Shown here: piece after piece, positions 5,630 through 9,184 of the stretch
Numbering within the stretch: the first letter of the stretch is position 1
How the letters are laid out: every line of letters begins with the position of its first letter
Assembly (NCBI GenBank): GCA_006227015.1
Contig: SBGI01000203.1
Coordinates: 1 to 9,184 of the forward strand
Length of the DNA: 9,184 bases
Source: Gammaproteobacteria bacterium
Lineage (GTDB): Bacteria > Pseudomonadota > Gammaproteobacteria > Pseudomonadales > Porticoccaceae
Direction of reading: 5' to 3'
The notes under the pieces: model-generated
The model's input: only the letters and a program-made list of their open reading frames with translations
Databases searched by the model: none
What the model was told of the DNA's origin: nothing
Position numbers and translations under genes: made by a program

Positions 5630-6421
5630 TCAGGAAAAACCGTGTTCCGGTTCAGGGAAGCTGCCATCGCGGACAGCGCTGGCATAAGCTTTCAGGGCGC
5701 TTTCCAGGTCGCCGCTGTCGGCCAGAAAATTTCTGGCAAACTTTGGCACTTTGGGTGACAGGCCCAGCATGTCGTAAATCACCAGTACCTGGGCATCGGT
5801 ATCACCGCCGGCACCGATGCCGATAACCGGCACAGATAGTTCTGAGCTGATCTGTTTGGCGAGAGCGGAAGGTACGCATTCCAGCACCAGAAGATCAATG
5901 CCCGCCTGCTCAAGTAGCTTGGCATCCTTGAGCATGATTTCCGCTGCCTGCTGGTCCCGTCCCTGAACCCGGTAGCCGCCCAGCTTGTTGACGGACTGTG
6001 GGGTCAACCCAAGATGGCCGCAGACGGGAATGCCGCGTTCGCTGAGTTGGCGCACGCTGTGTTCAAGCCAGGCCCCGCCTTCCAGTTTCACCATGTGCGC
6101 ACCGGCTTGCATCAATGCTGCCGAATTGGCCATGGTTTGCTCGACGGTGGCGTAGGCCATAAAAGGCAGATCGGCAATGATCAGGGATTTGCTGTTACCG
6201 CGACGCACGGCACTGACATGGTAGGCCATCTCTTCAACGGTGACCGGAACGGTGCTGTCGTGCCCCTGTATGACATTACCCAGTGAGTCTCCTACCAGCA
6301 CTACTTCAATTTCCGCCTGCTCAACCAGCTTGGCGAAGGAGGCGTCGTAGCAGGTGATGACTGGAAATTTCTGGCCCTTTGCCTTGAGATCCTGAAGGGT
6401 GTTGATGGTGACTGTTTTCAT
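5630..6421 (-). CDS. panB: 3-methyl-2-oxobutanoate hydroxymethyltransferase
   Basis: PanB (ketopantoate hydroxymethyltransferase) adds a hydroxymethyl group from methylene-tetrahydrofolate to alpha-ketoisovalerate, the first step of pantothenate and coenzyme A synthesis, in the cytoplasm. From the ATG at 6421 the protein has 263 residues, the family's normal length, and it lines up with E. coli PanB from residue 1. Metal ligands Asp45 (VGDSLG) and Asp84 (ADLPFMAY) are present, as are Lys112 and Glu114 (VKLEGG) and catalytic Glu181 (LECVP), at the same numbers as in E. coli. An in-frame TTG at 6445 would add eight residues absent from homologues and was not used. The gene follows the deoxynucleoside kinase by 27 bases and is last in the pcnB operon. 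panC does not follow; the convergent transferase gene does. FolK upstream makes the folate whose derivative PanB consumes. Confidence 0.97.
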   Translation of the reverse strand: MKTVTINTLQDLKAKGQKFPVITCYDASFAKLVEQAEIEVVLVGDSLGNVIQGHDSTVPVTVEEMAYHVSAVRRGNSKSLIIADLPFMAYATVEQTMANSAALMQAGAHMVKLEGGAWLEHSVRQLSERGIPVCGHLGLTPQSVNKLGGYRVQGRDQQAAEIMLKDAKLLEQAGIDLLVLECVPSALAKQISSELSVPVIGIGAGGDTDAQVLVIYDMLGLSPKVPKFARNFLADSGDLESALKAYASAVRDGSFPEPEHGFS

Positions 6422-6448
6422 GGTAACAGGGTTCCGTGGCGACAAGGC

Positions 6449-7132
6449 TCAGAGGCTTGTCTGGGGGTTGTAGTAATGGCGCCCGGACTTGATGCTGAGC
6501 ATGTAGCTGACGAGGTTCTGATAGTCTGCCTGGTTGCTGCTGAGATCAATGTCAGTGGCATTGACGATCAGCAGCGGCGCCTCGTCGTAGTAATAGAAAA
6601 AACGTGTGTAGGCCTCGTTGAGCTGTTCCAGATAGCGCGCTTCAATGGACTGCTCGATCTCGATACCGCGGCGCTGAATGCGCTCCAGCAGTACGTCGGT
6701 AGGGGCCTGCAGGTAGATCACCAGGTCGGGTTTGGGGGCGTCGATAGTGAGCTGCTGATAAACCGTCTGATAGAGCTTCAGTTCGTCGTCGTCCAGGGTG
6801 ACCTGGGCGAACAGCTGGTCCTTGTCGATAAGGAAATCCGCTACCCGTACCTGCTGGAAAATATCCCCCTGGCGCAGTTGCTGAATTTGCTTGGTGCGCT
6901 GGAACAGGAAATGCAGTTGGGTGGGCAGGGCACCGCTGCGGGGGTCTTCGTAAAAGCGTTCAAGAAACGGGTTGTGCTCCGCCTCTTCGAGCAGGGTTTC
7001 GTAATTGAAACTGCTGGCCAGACGCTTGGCGAGGGTCGTTTTGCCCACGCCGATGGGGCCTTCCACGGCAATAAAGCCCGGCAGCTTGTAATCTTCGAGT
7101 GCTAGATCCAGATCGTTAGCCAGTTGTTCCAC
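6449..7132 (-). CDS. Deoxynucleoside kinase (deoxyadenosine/deoxyguanosine kinase-like)
   Basis: This 227-residue cytoplasmic kinase belongs to the dCK/dGK family, which phosphorylates salvaged deoxynucleosides with ATP. Seen are the Walker A loop GPIGVGKTT (residues about 25-33), a conserved EEAEHNPFLERFYEDP block (about 49-64), VADFLIDKDQLFA (about 97-109) and the strand-plus-LID region PDLVIYLQAPTDVLLERIQRRG (about 135-156). The start is GTG at 7132, because GGAG (complement of 7139-7142) lies six bases upstream and the preceding open frame is folK sequence in another frame. It overlaps the end of folK by 17 bases. The Asp-Phe-Leu-Ile-Asp-Lys-Asp segment replaces the DRS-type motif of the Gram-positive enzymes, which I believe is usual for gammaproteobacterial members. 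Which deoxynucleoside is preferred cannot be told. Confidence 0.9.
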   Translation of the reverse strand: MEQLANDLDLALEDYKLPGFIAVEGPIGVGKTTLAKRLASSFNYETLLEEAEHNPFLERFYEDPRSGALPTQLHFLFQRTKQIQQLRQGDIFQQVRVADFLIDKDQLFAQVTLDDDELKLYQTVYQQLTIDAPKPDLVIYLQAPTDVLLERIQRRGIEIEQSIEARYLEQLNEAYTRFFYYYDEAPLLIVNATDIDLSSNQADYQNLVSYMLSIKSGRHYYNPQTSL

Positions 7133-7625
7133 AGATATCTCCAGGCGAGAGGCGAACGATACCTTCAGATGGACAATTTTCCAAGCGCATTGCCAGACTG
7201 CTGCCATCAGGAAATTGAAGTTGTGGGTCGATCTCCGCCAGTGGCCACAACACAAAATTTCTCAGGTACATGCCCGGGTGGGGAATCTGCAATTCCGGAA
7301 GGTCGATGACCTGGTTGCCGTAGAGCAGGATATCCAGATCCAGCGTTCTCGGCCCCCAGTGGCGTTCGCGTACTCGCCGGTGATCATTCTCGATAGTCTG
7401 CAACCGCTGTAACAGGGTGGTTGGGGAGAGGTCAGTACGGAGTTGTGCCACGCCGTTGATGTAGTCGGGCTGGTCCTGCGGCCCCATTGGCGGAGTTCTG
7501 TACCAGCTGGAGAGCGCAGTCAATGTGGTGTCGGGCAGGTTGCCAAGGGCGAGGGAGGCGCGTTGCAATTGATCCAGGGGGGCGGCCAGATTACTGCCGA
7601 GGCCGATGTAGACCAATTCTGTCAT
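7116..7625 (-). CDS. folK: 2-amino-4-hydroxy-6-hydroxymethyldihydropteridine pyrophosphokinase (HPPK)
   Basis: FolK transfers pyrophosphate from ATP to 6-hydroxymethyl-7,8-dihydropterin, a step in folate synthesis, in the cytoplasm. The 169-residue length is normal. The N-terminus YIGLGSNL (6-13), the pterin loop TPPMGPQDQPDYINGV (44-59) and the HPPK signature RHWGPRTLDLDILLYG (88-103) are intact. The two magnesium-binding aspartates are at 96 and 98, and the late block IPHPGMYLRNFVLWPL is also present. The ATG at 7625 shares one base with the pcnB stop (TGATG on the minus strand) and has no strong ribosome binding site, so it is probably translated by coupling to pcnB. Its 3' end overlaps the kinase start by 17 bases. 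Confidence 0.97.
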   Translation of the reverse strand: MTELVYIGLGSNLAAPLDQLQRASLALGNLPDTTLTALSSWYRTPPMGPQDQPDYINGVAQLRTDLSPTTLLQRLQTIENDHRRVRERHWGPRTLDLDILLYGNQVIDLPELQIPHPGMYLRNFVLWPLAEIDPQLQFPDGSSLAMRLENCPSEGIVRLSPGDICGTTG

Positions 7626-8980
7626 CAGTTGTCGCGATTCTGCGCTGAGGTTTTGCGGGGACGACGTCTCCGTCTGCGCTGTCTGGGTTGATCCAGGTTG
7701 CTGGTCATCTCCAGTCGTGTGTGTTCATCGGCATCCTGATAACGGGTCCACCATTCACCCAGGCCGGGTTCGAGTTCTCCTGCGTCCTCGCGCAGCAGCA
7801 AAAAATCATATCCGGCACGGAAGCGATTGTTTTCCATCAGGCGGGGTGCCTGGCTGCCAGCCCGGCGCGGCAATCGCAGCTGCAGTTCCCAGATTTCCCT
7901 CATGGGCATGCTGAAGCGCCGGGGAATGGATATCCGCTGACAGGCGCGGTGAACTACTTCACCCGCCGCCTGTTGCAGGGCATAGACAGGTGAGGTACTG
8001 CCCCCTTCAAAGGCCTTACGCCTTTCCAGAACTGCGGGCCAGAGGATAGCCCCTAGCAGAAATGCGGGCGTTACCCGTTTGTGTGCGCGAATCCGCTTAT
8101 CGGTATTGGTCATGGCCTGCTCAAGAAACTCGAGGTAATACCCGGGGTCCTGTGACAGAGCTTCTTCTGTGGCGGGGAATAGCAGTTTGAACAAACCATA
8201 CTCCCGCAATAGCCGGAAGGTAGCCAGCGCGTAACCGTGCATGAGTAGCTTCAGAATTTCATCAAACAATCTGGCGGGAGGGATATCCGCCAGCAGGTGG
8301 CCCAGCTTGCCAATGGCGCGGGCGCTGTTTTCTTCAATGCCGAACCCGAGTTTGGCGGCAAAACGCACTGCCCTGAGCATTCTCACCGGGTCTTCACGGT
8401 AGCGTTCCTCGGCGTTGCCAATGACCCGGATCAGTCGTTGCTGAATGTCATGAAGGCCGTTGGCATAGTCAAAAACACTGTTGTCCTGGGGGTGGTAATA
8501 GAGGGCGTTCATGGTGAAGTCGCGGCGACAGGCATCTTCGGTGACCGAGCCGAAAATATTGTCCCGCAGCAACAGGCCTTTCGAGGAGCGGCGTGACTGG
8601 TCGCGCCCTTTGTGCTCTGCCGAGTGGCTGGCGCGGAAGGTGGTAACTTCAATCACTTCCTTGCCCATGCGCACATGAACGATCTGAAAGCGCCTGCCAA
8701 TGATGCGCGCCCGGCGAAACAGCCGGTTGACCTCTTCCGGGGTGGCGTCCGTAGCGACGTCAAAATCCTTGGGTTGCATGCCGAGCATTAAGTCTCGCAC
8801 ACAGCCGCCGACCAGGTAGGCTTCATAGCCGTCACTGACCAACTGCTCGACAACTTTTTTGGCGCCGGACGTAATTTGACGTGGGCTGATGGGGTGATCG
8901 CCGGAACGGATCGTATGGGGTTCCCCGGGTAGGGCGGGAAGCGCATCTTTGCGGAAGTACTTGGCGATCTTTTTGAGCAT
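7625..8980 (-). CDS. pcnB: Poly(A) polymerase I
   Basis: PcnB adds poly(A) tails to RNA 3' ends, which promotes their decay. From the ATG at 8980 it has 451 residues. The nucleotidyltransferase core is visible: LVGGCVRD (56-63), the catalytic DFD (72-74, in PKDFDVATDATPEEV), EVIEVTTFRA with Glu111 as a likely third acidic residue, and CRRDFTMNALYY (about 151-162). The RNA/ATP-recognition helices follow, with EDPVRMLRAVRFAAKLGF. The blocks FRRARIIGRRFQIVHV and the extended length mark PcnB rather than a CCA-adding enzyme. The C-terminus is an Arg-rich tail with six consecutive Arg near residues 437-442, like the basic tail of E. coli PcnB, probably for RNA binding. A longer frame exists upstream to 9079, but the homologue start MLKK... 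and a candidate promoter at 9009-9014 support 8980. It heads the operon pcnB-folK-kinase-panB. Confidence 0.96.
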   Translation of the reverse strand: MLKKIAKYFRKDALPALPGEPHTIRSGDHPISPRQITSGAKKVVEQLVSDGYEAYLVGGCVRDLMLGMQPKDFDVATDATPEEVNRLFRRARIIGRRFQIVHVRMGKEVIEVTTFRASHSAEHKGRDQSRRSSKGLLLRDNIFGSVTEDACRRDFTMNALYYHPQDNSVFDYANGLHDIQQRLIRVIGNAEERYREDPVRMLRAVRFAAKLGFGIEENSARAIGKLGHLLADIPPARLFDEILKLLMHGYALATFRLLREYGLFKLLFPATEEALSQDPGYYLEFLEQAMTNTDKRIRAHKRVTPAFLLGAILWPAVLERRKAFEGGSTSPVYALQQAAGEVVHRACQRISIPRRFSMPMREIWELQLRLPRRAGSQAPRLMENNRFRAGYDFLLLREDAGELEPGLGEWWTRYQDADEHTRLEMTSNLDQPRQRRRRRRPRKTSAQNRDN

Positions 8981-8990
8981 TGTTGGCGAG

Positions 8991-9000
8991 CTTGTACAAG
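8991..9000. repeat. Perfect 10-base palindrome in the pcnB leader
   Basis: CTTGTACAAG is fully self-complementary and lies between the candidate pcnB start site and the ATG, 11 bases before the start codon. It could be a half-turn operator or a small hairpin next to the translation start, where no clear ribosome binding site is otherwise seen. It may be chance. Confidence 0.35.
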
Positions 9001-9008
9001 AAAGGCGC

Positions 9009-9017
9009 ATTCTAGCA
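9009..9017 (-). promoter_or_regulatory. Candidate extended -10 promoter for the pcnB operon
   Basis: On the minus strand TGCTAGAAT (complement of 9009-9017) is an extended -10: TG, one base, then TAGAAT, five of six to consensus. No good -35 is seen at the expected distance, which extended -10 promoters tolerate. Transcription would start near 9002, giving a leader of about 22 bases before the pcnB ATG at 8980. The upstream terminator at 9081-9106 supports a fresh start here. Confidence 0.45.
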
Positions 9018-9080
9018 CAGGGGGTGCGGAAGGGCGCTGCTGTTGACGGTAATGGTGGCAGGGTCCTGAGAATCGGCATT

Positions 9081-9106
9081 AAAAAAGGGAAGCCCGAAGG
9101 CTTCCC
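9081..9106 (-). terminator. Rho-independent terminator of a minus-strand unit entering from the right
   Basis: On the minus strand, an eight-base-pair stem GGGAAGCC / GGCTTCCC closes a TTCG loop (complement of 9087-9106). Six T residues (complement of 9081-9086) follow directly. UUCG closed by C-G is a very stable tetraloop. The orientation fits a gene to the right of the window, on the same strand as pcnB, and isolates the pcnB operon from it. Confidence 0.9.
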
Positions 9107-9184
9107 TTGTATCCCATAGGCTATAGGTCGACGGGTCTACCCCCCTAATCAACCGGTTAGCAATCCATCCAATTGTTTATTTTT
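9107..9184. other. Spacer, possibly the 3' edge of an upstream minus-strand gene
   Basis: No complete gene is visible. On the minus strand one frame is open from the right edge for eleven codons (reading KNKQLDGLLTG) to a TGA at 9149-9151, and another for eight codons to a TAA. Either could be the end of the gene served by the terminator at 9081-9106, but the stretch is too short to identify. An AACCGGTT palindrome lies at 9151-9158. Confidence 0.25.

Noticed and set aside
5608..5635. CCTGA...TCAGG inverted repeat between the transferase and panB stops, as a two-way terminator.
   Set aside because: The stem is only about five base pairs plus a bulge and there is no T-run after it in either direction.
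6422..6445. Eight-residue N-terminal extension of PanB from a TTG at 6445.
   Set aside because: PanB homologues begin at the ATG at 6421, where key residues then fall at E. coli numbering; the TTG extension adds nothing conserved.
6476..7105. 209-codon open frame on the plus strand opposite the kinase gene.
   Set aside because: Its whole length is antisense to a kinase with intact motifs, its product has no recognisable features, and no ribosome binding site was noted; a long shadow frame in GC-rich DNA.
7133..7255. 41-residue N-terminal extension of the deoxynucleoside kinase running through folK.
   Set aside because: It is Trp/Cys/His-rich out-of-frame folK sequence. A GTG at 7132 with a well-spaced GGAG gives a normal-length kinase.
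8981..9079. 33-residue N-terminal extension of PcnB.
   Set aside because: It runs through the candidate -10 and leader and has no homologous character; the MLKK start at 8980 matches known PcnB N-termini.

Overview
The window looks like chromosomal DNA of a free-living gammaproteobacterium, probably in the broad Pseudomonas/Cellvibrionales neighbourhood. The mpl-ubiX pairing, the pcnB-folK-deoxynucleoside kinase-panB order and the residue-level likeness of UbiX to the Pseudomonas enzyme all point that way. No genus can be named from the sequence alone. Most of the window is moderately GC-rich housekeeping DNA. I see no rRNA, tRNA, insertion sequence, CRISPR array or phage gene.

Left block, plus strand (1-2149): the 3' end of mpl (cell-wall peptide recycling) overlaps ubiX (flavin prenyltransferase for the ubiquinone pathway). 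A YjdF/DUF2238 membrane protein follows ubiX after two bases. After an 89-base gap comes a small four-helix membrane protein of unknown function with its own good ribosome binding site.

Second block, minus strand (2208-3951): a probable promoter reads into a carboxylesterase (alpha/beta hydrolase) and, three bases after it, a metallo-beta-lactamase-fold hydrolase.

Third block, plus strand (about 3990-5616): an AT-rich islet holds two small orphan genes, a four-helix membrane protein and an unrecognised 129-residue protein. They are preceded by two tiny overlapping reading frames. A normal-composition omega-like glutathione S-transferase gene follows.

Right block, minus strand (5630-9014): a compact operon reads pcnB > folK > deoxynucleoside kinase > panB, with 1-base and 17-base overlaps at the first two junctions. 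It combines RNA polyadenylation, folate synthesis, deoxynucleoside salvage and pantothenate synthesis. panC, often next to panB, is absent here; panB ends 13 bases from the convergent transferase gene. A strong terminator with a UUCG loop (9081-9106) closes a minus-strand transcription unit entering from beyond the right edge, so the pcnB operon probably starts at its own promoter near 9010.

I found no convincing new multi-gene system. The parts least explained by known biology are the AT-rich islet with its leader ORFs, the small membrane protein at 1811, and the short repeats in front of it and of pcnB.
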